NCBI GenBank assembly: GCA_002433055.1
Contig: DJHJ01000033.1
Location: forward strand, 50,273 to 114,272
Length of the DNA: 64,000 bases
Reading direction: 5' to 3'
DNA from: Acidobacteriia bacterium UBA6623
GTDB lineage: Bacteria > Acidobacteriota > Terriglobia > Bryobacterales > UBA6623
Shown piece by piece: positions 35,406 to 45,567 of the stretch. Below the pieces are notes generated by a model. It was not told the DNA's origin. It saw nothing but the letters and a program-made list of their open reading frames with translations, and searched no databases. Both the position numbers and the translations under genes were made by a program. Each line of letters opens with the position of its first letter. Within the stretch, counting starts at the first letter, position 1.

Positions 35406-37660
35406 ACAGAGTAGAAAACGTCAGCCGTAGAAGTTTACTAAAGGGTTTTGCCGGTATGGGTGGACTAGTGCTCGGTATGCAAATAACCCCTGAATCGCTT
35501 ATGTCAGCGACCGCCAAGAGTGGGTCTCACGCAAGCTCTCGATTCAAACCCAATATCTGGCTCGCTCTTCAAAAAAATGGTGACCTGACTATAGTGACCC
35601 ACCGCTCAGAGATGGGTACAGGTTGTCGTACTAGCCTGCCGATGATCGTAGCTGATGAGATGGAAGCTGACTGGAAACGAGTCGCTATCGAACAGGCTAT
35701 CGGTGATGAGAAGTATGGTTCGCAGAATACGGATGGCTCACGTTCCGTTCGCAATTTTTACCAAACCATGCGGGTGGCTGGCGCATCTGCTCGTCAAATG
35801 CTCGAAGCTGCAGCGGCAAAACGGTGGGGTGTCAGTGCAGAAGAATGCACCGCCAAAAATCATTTTATCGTACACGAATCTGGGAAGAAGCTTGGATTTG
35901 GCGAACTGGCTGAAATCGCTGCCGATTTACCGATCCCACCACAGGAAAAGCTCACCTTCAAGGAGAAAAAGGATTGGCGCTATGTAGGCACTGCAATGCC
36001 AATGACAGACCTGGAGGATATCGTTACCGGTAAAGCAAAGTTCGGTCTTGATGTCGAACTTGAAGGCATGAAGTATGCAAGCATCGAACGTTGTCCGGTC
36101 GTTGGCGGCAAAGTAATTTCCTTCGATCCAACAGATGCTCTGACAGTAACAGGAGTGGATGAAGTAGTCGAAATTCCGGCAGCAAAGCCACCTTTCCGTT
36201 ATCAGGCTCTCGGAGGTGTCGCAGTCATAGGAAGCAGCACTTGGGCTGTACTACAAGGACGCGAAAAACTCCGCATCAAGTGGGATCGGGGCGAGAATGT
36301 CATATACAACTCCGACACATACCGCACGCAGCTAGAAGCAACCGCTGGTAAACCAGGCGTGGTTGTACGAGAAGAGGGTGACGTAGACAAGGTTTTCGCA
36401 TCTGATGCTAAAACACATGAAGCAGCGTACTACACACCACACTTGGCACACGCCGCAATGGAGCCACTTGCTGCAACTGCCCGGGCAAAAGAAGATACAT
36501 GTGAGCTGTGGGCTCCTACTCAAAATCCACAAGCAGCACGTGATGAAGCCGCCAATGCATTAGGGCTGGACAAGAAGAAAGTCATCTGCAACGTTACCCT
36601 ACTGGGTGGAGGTTTCGGCCGTAAATCCAAACCCGATTACTGTGCCGAAGCAGCAATCCTCTCTCGTAAACTAGGGAACCTCCCAGTACGCGTGGTCTGG
36701 ACACGGGAAGATGACATGCGTCACGGTTACTACCATGCCTGTGCAGCACTTAACTTAAAAGCTGCCGTTGACGAAAATGGCAGCCCAACGGCTTGGAGAC
36801 AACGCACCGTATTCCCCACAATAGGGTGGATCTTCGGTGATACCAGTAATCGAGGTAGTGCAGGCGAGCTAGGTCAAGGTTTTTCAGACCTAGCGTTCTC
36901 AGTACCCAATTTGCGCGTAGAGGTAGGCAAAACAAAGACCCATGTACGTGTAGGTTGGCTGCGCTCGGTTGCCAACATTTATCATGCCTTTGCTGTTCAT
37001 TCATTTGCTGACGAGCTGGCTCATTTAGCGGGGCGTGACCCACTTGAATACATGCTGGAGTTGATCGGAAAAGAACGCCATGTCGACATGAGCAAAGTGG
37101 AATACCCAAACTACGATCAACCGCTAGAAATTTACCCTATCGATACCGGACGTCTAGCCAAAACATTGACATTGGCAGCCACCAAAATTGGCTGGGGGCG
37201 CAAACTGCCCAAGGGCAGAGGATTGGGGCTAGCTGTACACCGCAGCTTCCTGACCTATGTCGCATCAGCCGTAGAAGTTGAAGTGACGAAGGCCGGAAAA
37301 TTGACCATCCCACGCATTGAAATGGCAGTAGACTGCGGCCTCTACGTAAACAGGGATCGCGTAATCTCGCAGATGGAAGGAGCAGCTGTCTTCGGTACGG
37401 GGCTCGCTATGATGGGCGAAATCACAGCAAGAGAAGGTGCCATAGTTGAAGGTAATTTTATGGATCATCTCATCCCACGAATCAACGAAGCACCTATTCA
37501 AACGAATGTGCACATCATTGAAAACAGTGCACCGCCAGCTGGCGTAGGTGAACCAGGAGTCCCGCCTGTTCCTCCAGCACTCACTAACGCTATTTTTGCT
37601 GCAACTGGCAAGAGAGTTCGAGAATTGCCATTATCAAAAGTAGACTTGGGTTGGTCGTAA
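35402..37660 (+). CDS. Molybdopterin-binding subunit of a molybdenum hydroxylase (IorB-type)
   Basis: A large subunit of 752 residues from the ATG at 35402. The N-terminus has a Tat signal ([11 protein letters not shown]), so the complex is exported folded, carrying the small subunit along. Blocks seen are [31 protein letters not shown] and [18 protein letters not shown] near the end, the last including the conserved Glu of the active site. The two-gene layout and the signal match IorAB-type periplasmic oxidoreductases acting on aldehydes or N-heterocycles. The substrate is not evident. The start overlaps the stop of the small subunit. Confidence 0.92.
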   Translation: MNRVENVSRRSLLKGFAGMGGLVLGMQITPESLMSATAKSGSHASSRFKPNIWLALQKNGDLTIVTHRSEMGTGCRTSLPMIVADEMEADWKRVAIEQAIGDEKYGSQNTDGSRSVRNFYQTMRVAGASARQMLEAAAAKRWGVSAEECTAKNHFIVHESGKKLGFGELAEIAADLPIPPQEKLTFKEKKDWRYVGTAMPMTDLEDIVTGKAKFGLDVELEGMKYASIERCPVVGGKVISFDPTDALTVTGVDEVVEIPAAKPPFRYQALGGVAVIGSSTWAVLQGREKLRIKWDRGENVIYNSDTYRTQLEATAGKPGVVVREEGDVDKVFASDAKTHEAAYYTPHLAHAAMEPLAATARAKEDTCELWAPTQNPQAARDEAANALGLDKKKVICNVTLLGGGFGRKSKPDYCAEAAILSRKLGNLPVRVVWTREDDMRHGYYHACAALNLKAAVDENGSPTAWRQRTVFPTIGWIFGDTSNRGSAGELGQGFSDLAFSVPNLRVEVGKTKTHVRVGWLRSVANIYHAFAVHSFADELAHLAGRDPLEYMLELIGKERHVDMSKVEYPNYDQPLEIYPIDTGRLAKTLTLAATKIGWGRKLPKGRGLGLAVHRSFLTYVASAVEVEVTKAGKLTIPRIEMAVDCGLYVNRDRVISQMEGAAVFGTGLAMMGEITAREGAIVEGNFMDHLIPRINEAPIQTNVHIIENSAPPAGVGEPGVPPVPPALTNAIFAATGKRVRELPLSKVDLGWS

Positions 37661-37714
37661 ATCGAGGCAGAGATTGACATCCGCTGGCACGAACACTTCA
37701 GGGTTGTCAGGCAT

Positions 37715-39151
37715 CTACCAATCAGTTCTGTTGTACTGAGTTGGAGTGGGTCGAATTTCCAGACAACCTTTCCCCGTAGGTAGTATCTTTCCTGGGTTCA
37801 GCCTTCGGTCGGGGTTGAAGACCTTGATTAAGCGCTCCATCATCCCTAAGCTGTCCTCCGTAAATAGCATCGGCATCAGGTCATTCTTTTCCATCCCTAC
37901 CCCATGTTCACCAGTTATGGCACCACCCGCTTCAATGCAATACTGGAGAATTTCTGTCCCCGCCTGCTTAGTGCGTTTGAGTTGATCAGCGTCTCGCTCA
38001 TCAAACAGTAAGATCGGGTGCATATTGCCGTCGCCGGCATGGAAAATATTACTGATTTGAATGCCGTATTTCTTTGAAGTTTCATGAATGAACCGCAGTG
38101 TGTCAGCAATTCTCGTACGTGGAACAACTCCATCTTGCACATAGTAGGTCGGGCTAATCCGACCTACTGCGCCGAAGGCGTTTTTGCGACCTTTCCACAA
38201 AAGTTCACGCTCCTTTTCTGAGCGTGCAACACGAACTTCCCTGGAGTTTGACTCGCGACAAGCTTTCTGAATTTTCTCAACTTGCTCCTGAACGGATTCG
38301 ATGGGGCCTTCAACCTCTATCAATAACACTGCGTTAGCATCTATAGGGAACCCAGCATGCGTGGCTTCTTCGATCATTCTGAGCATCACGCCATCCAGCA
38401 TCTCAACTGCGGCAGGCACGATAGCTTGGTTCGTCATGGATTCGATAGTTGCAGCAGCATCCTCTGGTTCGTCATATATCGCGAGCAACGTCTTCACGGC
38501 TTCTGGTGAGCGCATCAATCGTACGGTGACCTTGGTGACAAGAACCATGGTTCCCTCCGAGCCTGTCAAAAGACCTCGAAGGTCGTAACCGGGGTGTTCG
38601 GTTTCTGGACCACCGACTGTAATCACAGATCCATCCGGCAACACAGCTTCAATGCCAAGAACGTGATTTGTTGTTACTCCATAAGCCAAAGTGTGAGGGC
38701 CGCCCGCATTCTCCGAAACGTTTCCCCCAATTGTGCAAGCCTTTTGACTCGAGGGGTCAGGAGCGTAGTAGTACCCGTTGCTTTGAACGGTGGTCGTGAT
38801 GTCTAGATTGACGACTCCAGGCTGAACCACGGCGTACTCATTTTCAAGGTCAATTTCTAGGATCTTATTCATCCGAGCAAAAGCTATCATCACTCCACCG
38901 TCGACGGGTATTGTGCCACCGCTAAGACCCGTACCAGCACCACGTCCAACCAGAGGAAGACTGTATTTTTGGGCAATTTTAACGATCCTAACTACATCCT
39001 CAGTCGAGGTCGGAAAAACTACACAATCAGGAGCGCTCTTCTCAATGCTGCCATCAAACTCGTAAAGTACGAGATCTTGTGTCTTATCCAGAACAGATTG
39101 CGCACCCAGCAAGTGTTTCAGTTCCGATATGGCAGATGAGGTGTTCACCAC
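37715..39151 (-). CDS. FAD-linked oxidase, glycolate oxidase subunit GlcD-like
   Basis: A 478-residue flavoprotein of the vanillyl-alcohol oxidase fold. The FAD-binding N-terminal half carries PLVGRGAGTGLSGGTIPVDG, and the C-terminal half HAGDGNMHPILLFD and GEHGVGMEKNDLMP, both typical of GlcD and D-lactate dehydrogenases. It oxidises an alpha-hydroxy acid. GlcE and GlcF genes are absent, so it may act alone or with distant partners. The start is a GTG, followed by a second GTG. It is divergent from guaA. Confidence 0.92.
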   Translation of the reverse strand: MVNTSSAISELKHLLGAQSVLDKTQDLVLYEFDGSIEKSAPDCVVFPTSTEDVVRIVKIAQKYSLPLVGRGAGTGLSGGTIPVDGGVMIAFARMNKILEIDLENEYAVVQPGVVNLDITTTVQSNGYYYAPDPSSQKACTIGGNVSENAGGPHTLAYGVTTNHVLGIEAVLPDGSVITVGGPETEHPGYDLRGLLTGSEGTMVLVTKVTVRLMRSPEAVKTLLAIYDEPEDAAATIESMTNQAIVPAAVEMLDGVMLRMIEEATHAGFPIDANAVLLIEVEGPIESVQEQVEKIQKACRESNSREVRVARSEKERELLWKGRKNAFGAVGRISPTYYVQDGVVPRTRIADTLRFIHETSKKYGIQISNIFHAGDGNMHPILLFDERDADQLKRTKQAGTEILQYCIEAGGAITGEHGVGMEKNDLMPMLFTEDSLGMMERLIKVFNPDRRLNPGKILPTGKGCLEIRPTPTQYNRTDW

Positions 39152-39388
39152 TTAATGATATACTAATTAATCTTTGCTAAAACGCACATTCTGAAGAGGA
39201 TTAGTCGATACTGGCTGGGCTGTGCTTGCCAATCGGGCAGACCATAGTGGGTGGCGTCTGCGGTGTTTCATACGTTGATCATGGACTTAACCACAGCCGG
39301 ATTTCGAGACTGACATTAAAGGACGAGCAACCCCGGCAGAAGATGCCAGTTTCAGCCAGACGATCAATAGATTGACAACTCTAAAACT

Positions 39389-41182
39389 ATGGAAAAGGTT
39401 GCGGTTCTTGACTCGGGCGGACAATATTGTCATCTGATTGCCAGAAAAATTCGCGATCTGGGCGTTTACGCAGAAATTCTCCCTCTTGACGTACCTCCTC
39501 GGGATCTGTCCCCTTATCGCGGAGTTATCATCTCCGGAGGGCCATCGAGCGTATTTGCTCCGAGTTCTCCCCGCCCCGACGAAGACCTATTTCGAATCCG
39601 ACGTCCCATCCTTGGTATCTGCTACGGACATCAACTGATGGCGCACGTTTTAAACGGTATCGTCGAACCCGGTGATATGCACGAGTTTGGCGAAGCGGAT
39701 CTACGTGTCCGTCGTGAGACTCCTTTGTTCACAGGATTAGTACACCGACAGAGAATTTGGATGAGTCACGGTGACCAAGTGGTGCGCCTACCCAGCGGAT
39801 TTGAAACTTTGGCCGATACACGTCAGTGTGGAGTAGCAGCCATGGGCCACTTCAAACGAAAATACTTCGGGTTGCAATTTCATCCCGAAGTAGTGCACAC
39901 GATTCATGGTGCAGAAATTCTTAATAACTTTCTGGCAGACGTTTGTGGTTGTACCATGAACTGGCATCCAGAGAATCGAGTTTCCCAACTGCATAGTCAC
40001 ATCATCCGCAAAACAAAAGGCCGCCGAGTGTTGTTCTTCCTGAGTGGTGGTGTCGATTCGGCGGTGGCTTATGCACTCACTGTAGGCGCCCTTAAACCAA
40101 GCTTGGTGCACGGCGTTTATGTCGACACTGGGTTAATGCGAGAAGGTGAAACAGTCGAAATTAAAGACACTCTTAGAAAGCTTGGGCTGGGTTCAGTTGA
40201 AGTTCTCTCGGCGCGTGGTCGCTTTCTTAGTGCTCTAAACAAGATCACAGACCCCGAAAAAAAACGAGAGGTCATCGGACGACTTTTCGTAGATCTACAA
40301 GATGAAGTACTGCAACGCGAGGAGTTCTCCGAACAGGACTGGCTGCTGGGGCAAGGTACCATATACCCCGACACAATTGAATCAGGCGACACAAAGAATG
40401 CAGCCGTAATAAAAACTCACCACAATCGAGTCCAACGTATTCGAGAACTAATTGAACAAGATAGAGTGCTAGAGCCGCTGACAGAATTTTACAAGGATGA
40501 GGTTCGTGTTCTAGGAAGAGTGCTGGGGTTACCTAACAATCTAATAGAACGCCACCCCTTCCCCGGGCCAGGCCTGGCGATTCGTTGTCTATGTGCCCCT
40601 CGCGTCGCTCGGCCAGAATCCGATTCTGAAATTAACGATGTCGCACGCAAGCAGGGTTATCGAGCATTCACGGTGCCGTTGCGTAGTGTTGGTGTACAAG
40701 GTGACTCTCGCAGTTATGCAAATCTGACAGTCCTCTACAACGGCGTTTTTGACTACCGTCAACTGCTCCCTCTGGCAACTTCCATCACAAACAAATTCCG
40801 CCAGACTAACCGTGTCGTCTACTCACTGTCACCGAAACGACTTCGCCCTTCCGAATGGAAAATTCACCAAGCCTTTGTGACAATGAAGCGCGTCGCTCTC
40901 CTGCAAGAAGCGGATAGTATAGTAACGAAATTCTTACACTCTCAGGGGTTTTACAAAAGTGTGTGGCAGTTCCCTGTAGTCCTGTTGCCGTTCACGCGCA
41001 AGGGAGGGGAAACCATCGCCCTACGGCCTGTCAAATCGGTAGACGGCATGACTGCTGAAGTGGCACAATTGCCCGTTACCCGATTCATGAGTCTCGTTGA
41101 ACAGCTCAACAATCTCCCTGACATCGAAGCAGTTTTCTTAGATCTTTCTAATAAACCGCCCTCAACGATTGAGTGGGAGTAG
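39389..41182 (+). CDS. guaA: GMP synthase (glutamine-hydrolysing), long form
   Basis: The enzyme aminates XMP to GMP with ATP and glutamine. The class I amidotransferase has Cys78 in GICYGHQ and His165/Glu167 in LQFHPEV; the ATP-pyrophosphatase loop SGGVDS is at 219-224; HPFPGPGLAIR marks the end of that domain. At 597 residues it is some 70 longer than the E. coli protein. The C-terminal part has RSVGVQGDSRSYANL and ends NKPPSTIEWE, which parallels human GMPS (KTVGVQGDCRSY and SKPPGTTEWE) rather than the short bacterial form. It is divergent from the glcD-like gene. Confidence 0.95.
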   Translation: MEKVAVLDSGGQYCHLIARKIRDLGVYAEILPLDVPPRDLSPYRGVIISGGPSSVFAPSSPRPDEDLFRIRRPILGICYGHQLMAHVLNGIVEPGDMHEFGEADLRVRRETPLFTGLVHRQRIWMSHGDQVVRLPSGFETLADTRQCGVAAMGHFKRKYFGLQFHPEVVHTIHGAEILNNFLADVCGCTMNWHPENRVSQLHSHIIRKTKGRRVLFFLSGGVDSAVAYALTVGALKPSLVHGVYVDTGLMREGETVEIKDTLRKLGLGSVEVLSARGRFLSALNKITDPEKKREVIGRLFVDLQDEVLQREEFSEQDWLLGQGTIYPDTIESGDTKNAAVIKTHHNRVQRIRELIEQDRVLEPLTEFYKDEVRVLGRVLGLPNNLIERHPFPGPGLAIRCLCAPRVARPESDSEINDVARKQGYRAFTVPLRSVGVQGDSRSYANLTVLYNGVFDYRQLLPLATSITNKFRQTNRVVYSLSPKRLRPSEWKIHQAFVTMKRVALLQEADSIVTKFLHSQGFYKSVWQFPVVLLPFTRKGGETIALRPVKSVDGMTAEVAQLPVTRFMSLVEQLNNLPDIEAVFLDLSNKPPSTIEWE

Positions 41183-41246
41183 TTTTCGTTGGCTTTACAG
41201 CTGGGATGCTAAAGAGTTCTTTGGCTGAAGGGCGTAAGGTTAAGAA

Positions 41247-42092
41247 ATGAAATTAAGTTACATTCGTTCTCTTCGTGAATGGATTCAGTATCAGCAATCC
41301 GAAAAAATTGAGCTGGATGCACATTACCAATTGCTCGATAAGTCTATACCAGACCACGAGGGCGAATTTAAAATTCGTGGATATTCTTGGACAGCTGCAC
41401 GCGAAGTTGATTTCTTGTGTGATTTCAAATACAGCTCTGGTTTTCCGAGTGTTAACTGGCGTGAAAGATTGGAATGCCCAGTAACATTTTTGAATAATAG
41501 GACTAGATTCTCCATGCTAGTTCTAGATTTATTGGGTGACATTCGTAACGGTGATTATCTTTACATAATGGAGCAAACTACACCTTTATTTAAATTTCTT
41601 AATCAAAAGTTTGAAAATCTTATCGGAAGTGAGTTTCTCGGCGCTGAAGTTCCTTGTGGTTCGATTTCTGAGAGTGGAATTAGACACGAAGACGCCACTA
41701 AACTTTCTTTTAACGATAATCAACTTAAAGTTATTTTGAGTTTTGATGTATTCGAGCACATTCCTAATTACAAAAAGGCTTTTGCAGAGTGCTGCCGCGC
41801 TTTACAAAATTCAGGGACACTGATCTTTGCAGTTCCTTTTCGGCAAAATTCGGAAGATAATTTGATTAGAGCAACGTTGCAAGATGATGGATCAGTCAAT
41901 CACATTTGTGGGCCAGAGTTTCACGGTGATCCCATTAACTCAGAAGAGGGAGTTCTATGTTTTCAGCATTTTGGTTGGTCAATGCTTCGAGAGCTAAAAG
42001 ATTGTGGCTTTGCCGATACCTATGCTGTTGTAGGTTTTTCTGAAGAATTAGGCAACTTCACTTCACAAATCGTTTTTTTGGCAAAAAAATAG
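41247..42092 (+). CDS. SAM-dependent methyltransferase-like protein (AT-rich)
   Basis: A 281-residue protein with a methyltransferase core in its second half: SFDVFEHIPNYKKAFAE and LQNSGTLIFAVPF fit the class I fold after strand 4. The usual glycine-rich motif I is not clear; the matching stretch reads YLYIMEQTTPLFKFL. The C-terminal HFGWSMLRELKDCGFADTYAV is seen in methyltransferases next to glycan genes. The base composition is visibly AT-richer than the neighbours, suggesting transfer from elsewhere. TAAGG lies before the ATG. The substrate is unknown. Confidence 0.72.
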   Translation: MKLSYIRSLREWIQYQQSEKIELDAHYQLLDKSIPDHEGEFKIRGYSWTAAREVDFLCDFKYSSGFPSVNWRERLECPVTFLNNRTRFSMLVLDLLGDIRNGDYLYIMEQTTPLFKFLNQKFENLIGSEFLGAEVPCGSISESGIRHEDATKLSFNDNQLKVILSFDVFEHIPNYKKAFAECCRALQNSGTLIFAVPFRQNSEDNLIRATLQDDGSVNHICGPEFHGDPINSEEGVLCFQHFGWSMLRELKDCGFADTYAVVGFSEELGNFTSQIVFLAKK

Positions 42093-42322
42093 AGGGCATC
42101 TACGTACGCTTTTCGTCTCGCAATGTGTAACTAAGAGTTACGTATACTGCTGATTTGCAATAGAAACACAAACGTAGAAAAACGTGCGAAGTAATGGTTA
42201 AACCACACGCTACTTGCACACTAATTATGAATCACGGGTCAATTGTTAAAAATGAACAAATAAATATCTACGTTACTACTGAGTGAGAATAATTATTCTG
42301 ACGATCCTTACAATTTTGAAAG

Positions 42323-42643
42323 CTATTTTTTACAGAATGTCTCGAAAGTTTTCGCGAAATTTGCTGACACTTCCGAAAGGGCACTAGCAGCTACAAAAAG
42401 TTTATCTGATGCTTTTCCGTCTCCCTTATCTCTCAACTCGCCGGATTTTTCTAACAATCCACCTGCCATAGCAAGAAGAGCTCCAGAGCCATCACTTACT
42501 TTTTTACAATCTTCTTTCTTCCAATAACCCATCTCTAGTTTTTCGAGATAAGTATATCTGTGTTTTTGTTGATCTTTATGGGAATCGGCATAACTAAATG
42601 AGGGAAGCGTCAATGCAATAGAAAATAATAAGATTTTGAACAT
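42323..42643 (-). CDS. Small secreted protein of unknown function
   Basis: A 106-residue protein with a clear signal peptide (MFKILLFSIALTLPSFSYA, cleavage likely before DS). The mature part is polar and helical, with Cys54 or thereabouts (KKEDCKKVSD) and a C-terminal ETFCKK, so one disulfide is possible. No family was recognised. It lies alone in AT-rich DNA next to the methyltransferase gene. No ribosome site is evident before the ATG, so it is held with moderate confidence. Confidence 0.5.
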   Translation of the reverse strand: MFKILLFSIALTLPSFSYADSHKDQQKHRYTYLEKLEMGYWKKEDCKKVSDGSGALLAMAGGLLEKSGELRDKGDGKASDKLFVAASALSEVSANFAKTFETFCKK

Positions 42644-42772
42644 GATCTAAAAGTAACAAGCTCAACGAAGCTGACACAAATTTGACACAGTATTCGGAAA
42701 CACTAGATTTTATTGAGCTTCAGAGGTGTTCTACTATGTACTGGAAGTGGTTAACTTCACGGAACCCTGCAT

Positions 42773-43342
42773 ATGGCTGGATTACTGTCCAAAGAGAGAA
42801 TTATTGCTCCCGCTGACTATAATCGCTGGCGTGTGCCTCTGGCCTCAGTCGCTATCCATCTATGCATAGGCTCAGTTTATGCCTGGAGTATTTATAACCC
42901 CTCATTGACTCGAGTCTATGGCGGAGGTTTCGCAACTATCCCTGCGTACCTTGCCGATATCTTTGGCACCAAATACATCGGTGGTATCCATGGCCGATTG
43001 TTAACCGCATGGAGCACAGCAGGGGTCCTTGGACCTCTTGCGATTACTTCGCTGCGACAAAACTCCGTAAACAGAGCAATCGATGAACTGATGAATAAAA
43101 TTGACCCAATTGTGTTTCAGGCACAATTTGGCGCACCGGTGGATCAACTTGAAGCATTAGTCTCAAAAAACTCAGCAACAATTTCTCGTCTGATGGAAAT
43201 TGCACCACCTGGCACCCTAGACCCAACTAGCAGCCTGTACAATTCGACAATGTTTTTGATGGCCGCCTTGCTCGCTATTGCCTTAGTTAGTAATGCTTTC
43301 ATGCGTCCCGTACACCCTCGTCACCATCTGGGTAAGGGCTGA
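42773..43342 (+). pseudogene. OFA-type MFS transporter with most helices deleted in frame
   Basis: A 189-residue frame that joins the start and the end of an oxalate/formate antiporter-like (OFA) transporter. Residues about 18-50 are the first helix ([21 protein letters not shown]). Directly after YGG the sequence continues with the C-terminal third: [35 protein letters not shown], a long polar loop and the last helix ([19 protein letters not shown]). Full-length members have twelve helices and over 400 residues; about eight helices are absent here, with no stop or frame break. It is unlikely to transport anything. It is followed after 29 bases by the DUF2939 gene. Confidence 0.72.
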
Positions 43343-43371
43343 CCACACAATCTGAATAGTGAGATAGGATT

Positions 43372-43890
43372 ATGAAAAAAACTATAGCTATCTCGTCTGT
43401 TGCACTAATAATACTAGCGTTCGGCCTTGTCGCCGTTGGGCCATTCCTTACCATTTATGCAATCAAGGATAGCTTGAGTACACCCGATGCAAAGAACATC
43501 AGTAAATATGTCAACTTCCCTGTCTTGAGACAAAACATAAAGGGTCAACTCGGAACTGTTTTGAGCGATAGAATGAGTGACGCATTGGGGAATAACCCTT
43601 TGGGCGCAGTAGTGTCAGGTTTTAGTGCGAATTTAGCTGACCACATAGTTGAAAGCTTCGTAACTCCAGCTGGGTTACGAGCACTGATGAGCGGGCGAGA
43701 CCCTGCTTCAATAGACACTACCGATGACACCACCGGTGAAAATCAAGAACTCTCAAGTACCAGTTTCAACTACGACTCTCATGACCAGTTTTCTATTTAT
43801 TTCGATGGATATAACGGCAAACAGGTGCGAATTGTATTGGAACGTGAAGGTTTAGACTGGCAATTAACAAATATTCTTCCACTAAATTGA
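43372..43890 (+). CDS. DUF2939-type membrane-anchored protein
   Basis: A 172-residue protein with one N-terminal hydrophobic helix (about 5-28) and a polar domain that resembles DUF2939: GPFLTIYAIKDSLSTPDAKNI-like entry near residue 24, FPVLRQNIKGQL, and a C-terminal beta region ending GLDWQLTNILPL. It is probably anchored in the inner membrane facing the periplasm. The function of the family is unknown. AGGAT precedes the ATG. It follows the OFA remnant closely. Confidence 0.7.
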   Translation: MKKTIAISSVALIILAFGLVAVGPFLTIYAIKDSLSTPDAKNISKYVNFPVLRQNIKGQLGTVLSDRMSDALGNNPLGAVVSGFSANLADHIVESFVTPAGLRALMSGRDPASIDTTDDTTGENQELSSTSFNYDSHDQFSIYFDGYNGKQVRIVLEREGLDWQLTNILPLN

Positions 43891-44009
43891 CGGTTGGTGA
43901 CCTCAAGACGGCTGACGCATCAAACTAAATAGATTTCAAACTGCATATACGAACAACCTGAAGCAATACAACTTGTGCACTCCCCCGACTCAGTGCCATA
44001 CTGGGGCTC

Positions 44010-45446
44010 ATGTTGCGACCATTTCTTACTCTATCCCTTGCTTTTTTTCTTCTTTCTTGTTCATCTTCCGTCACTTACGACACTGTTATCGCTAATGGTC
44101 GAGTAATGGATCCCGAATCCGGTCTCGACGCGGCACTCCACGTAGGAATAAAGGACGGCAAAGTTGCCATCCTAAGCAAAAATGAGATTGACGGTAAAAA
44201 TGTACTCGATGCCTCCGACCATGTTGTAACGGCAGGCTTCATAGATCTTCACCGCCACGGTCATAGCCCCGAGAACTACCGCGCCCAAATTCATGACGGT
44301 ATTACTAGCACACTGGAACTAGAAATAGGGGTAGAAGATATCACGAGCTTTTACTCGGAGCGTGAAGGAACTTCGATACTTAACTACGGTGCCGCGATTA
44401 GTCATGCATACTCCCGTAATATCATCATGACTGGGTCAAATCCTGGCCTAGAAGGGGAAGCTTTATTGCAACCTCTTACTGGTAATCAACTAAAAGCCTT
44501 AGAACAACACATCACGGACGCTCTGAATAGAGGAGCAGTCGCTGTCGGCTTCGGTCTTGCCTACAGTCCTGGTGCAACATCGACCGAGTTGCTCACCATC
44601 TTCGAACTGGCAAAAAAATTCGAGGCCAACTGCCATGTGCACATTCGAACCTCCAGAACCGACGCTTCCAACGTTGACGAAGTTCTGCAGTACTCTAAGC
44701 AATCAGGAGCAGCACTTCACATTGTTCACATCAATAGCAGTGGGGCCAAATTGATTCCTCTTTACCTTGAAACAATTGCAAAAGCCCGCCAAGCCGGCAT
44801 TGATGTGACTACCGAGGCTTATCCATACAATCGCGGCTCGACTTTCATCGAATCCCATCTGTTCGATGATTGGGAAACCTATTCAGACGAAAAGATTGGG
44901 CAGCACATCTTCGTCGAAACCGGGGAAAACCTCAATCGAAAATCTTTCGCACACTATAGGGAAAAAGGTGGACTGCTGATCACTCAACCGGCCTATTCAA
45001 TGGAGATGGTAAGCACAGCAATCGCAAGCCCCCTAACAATGATTGCCAGCGATGGAATGTGGCTTGATAAAGGTCGAGCTCATCCTCGAACGTTTGGCAC
45101 CTATGCTCGTATCTTGGGTCGCTATGTCCGTGAACAACAAGCTCTTTCACTAATGGATGCGCTCTCCAAAATGAGTCTTCAACCAGCTCGCCGTCTTGAG
45201 CGACGCGTACCGGAGATGAGAAACAAAGGGTGTGTACGTGTTGGTGCGGATGCCGATCTGGTGGTTTTCAACCCAGAGACAGTCATCGACACAGGAACAT
45301 TCGAAAACCCCGCTCAACACCCAGAAGGAATTCGTCACGTGCTCGTTAACGGAGCCGCCGTACTGATCGAGTCAGAGATAGTGAAGGGTGTCTTCCCCGG
45401 CCGAGCTATTCGAGGAGCAATCAAGGAAAATGGAACAGCTCCATAG
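44010..45446 (+). CDS. D-aminoacylase/amidohydrolase-family lipoprotein
   Basis: A 478-residue amidohydrolase with a lipoprotein signal (FLLSC, Cys17). Visible metal and catalytic residues are HRH in FIDLHRHGH, the histidines of CHVHIRTS and LHIVHINSSG, and the aspartate of ASDGMW. HPRTFGTYARILGRYV and the C-terminal GADADLVVFNPETV are typical of N-acyl-D-amino-acid deacylases. It is thus a membrane-attached, probably periplasmic deacylase of N-acyl-D-amino acids or a related dipeptidase. The two flanking genes are unrelated in sequence. Confidence 0.85.
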   Translation: MLRPFLTLSLAFFLLSCSSSVTYDTVIANGRVMDPESGLDAALHVGIKDGKVAILSKNEIDGKNVLDASDHVVTAGFIDLHRHGHSPENYRAQIHDGITSTLELEIGVEDITSFYSEREGTSILNYGAAISHAYSRNIIMTGSNPGLEGEALLQPLTGNQLKALEQHITDALNRGAVAVGFGLAYSPGATSTELLTIFELAKKFEANCHVHIRTSRTDASNVDEVLQYSKQSGAALHIVHINSSGAKLIPLYLETIAKARQAGIDVTTEAYPYNRGSTFIESHLFDDWETYSDEKIGQHIFVETGENLNRKSFAHYREKGGLLITQPAYSMEMVSTAIASPLTMIASDGMWLDKGRAHPRTFGTYARILGRYVREQQALSLMDALSKMSLQPARRLERRVPEMRNKGCVRVGADADLVVFNPETVIDTGTFENPAQHPEGIRHVLVNGAAVLIESEIVKGVFPGRAIRGAIKENGTAP

Positions 45447-45567
45447 TGTGACTGACTCACCATAACTGATCAAGGCCATCCGCAATAGTCCAGATTTTCT
45501 AGATCAAAGGCAACCCAGGTAATAGAATTAATTGCTAGCCATGAGATGATAAAGTCAGTTGCCAGCA

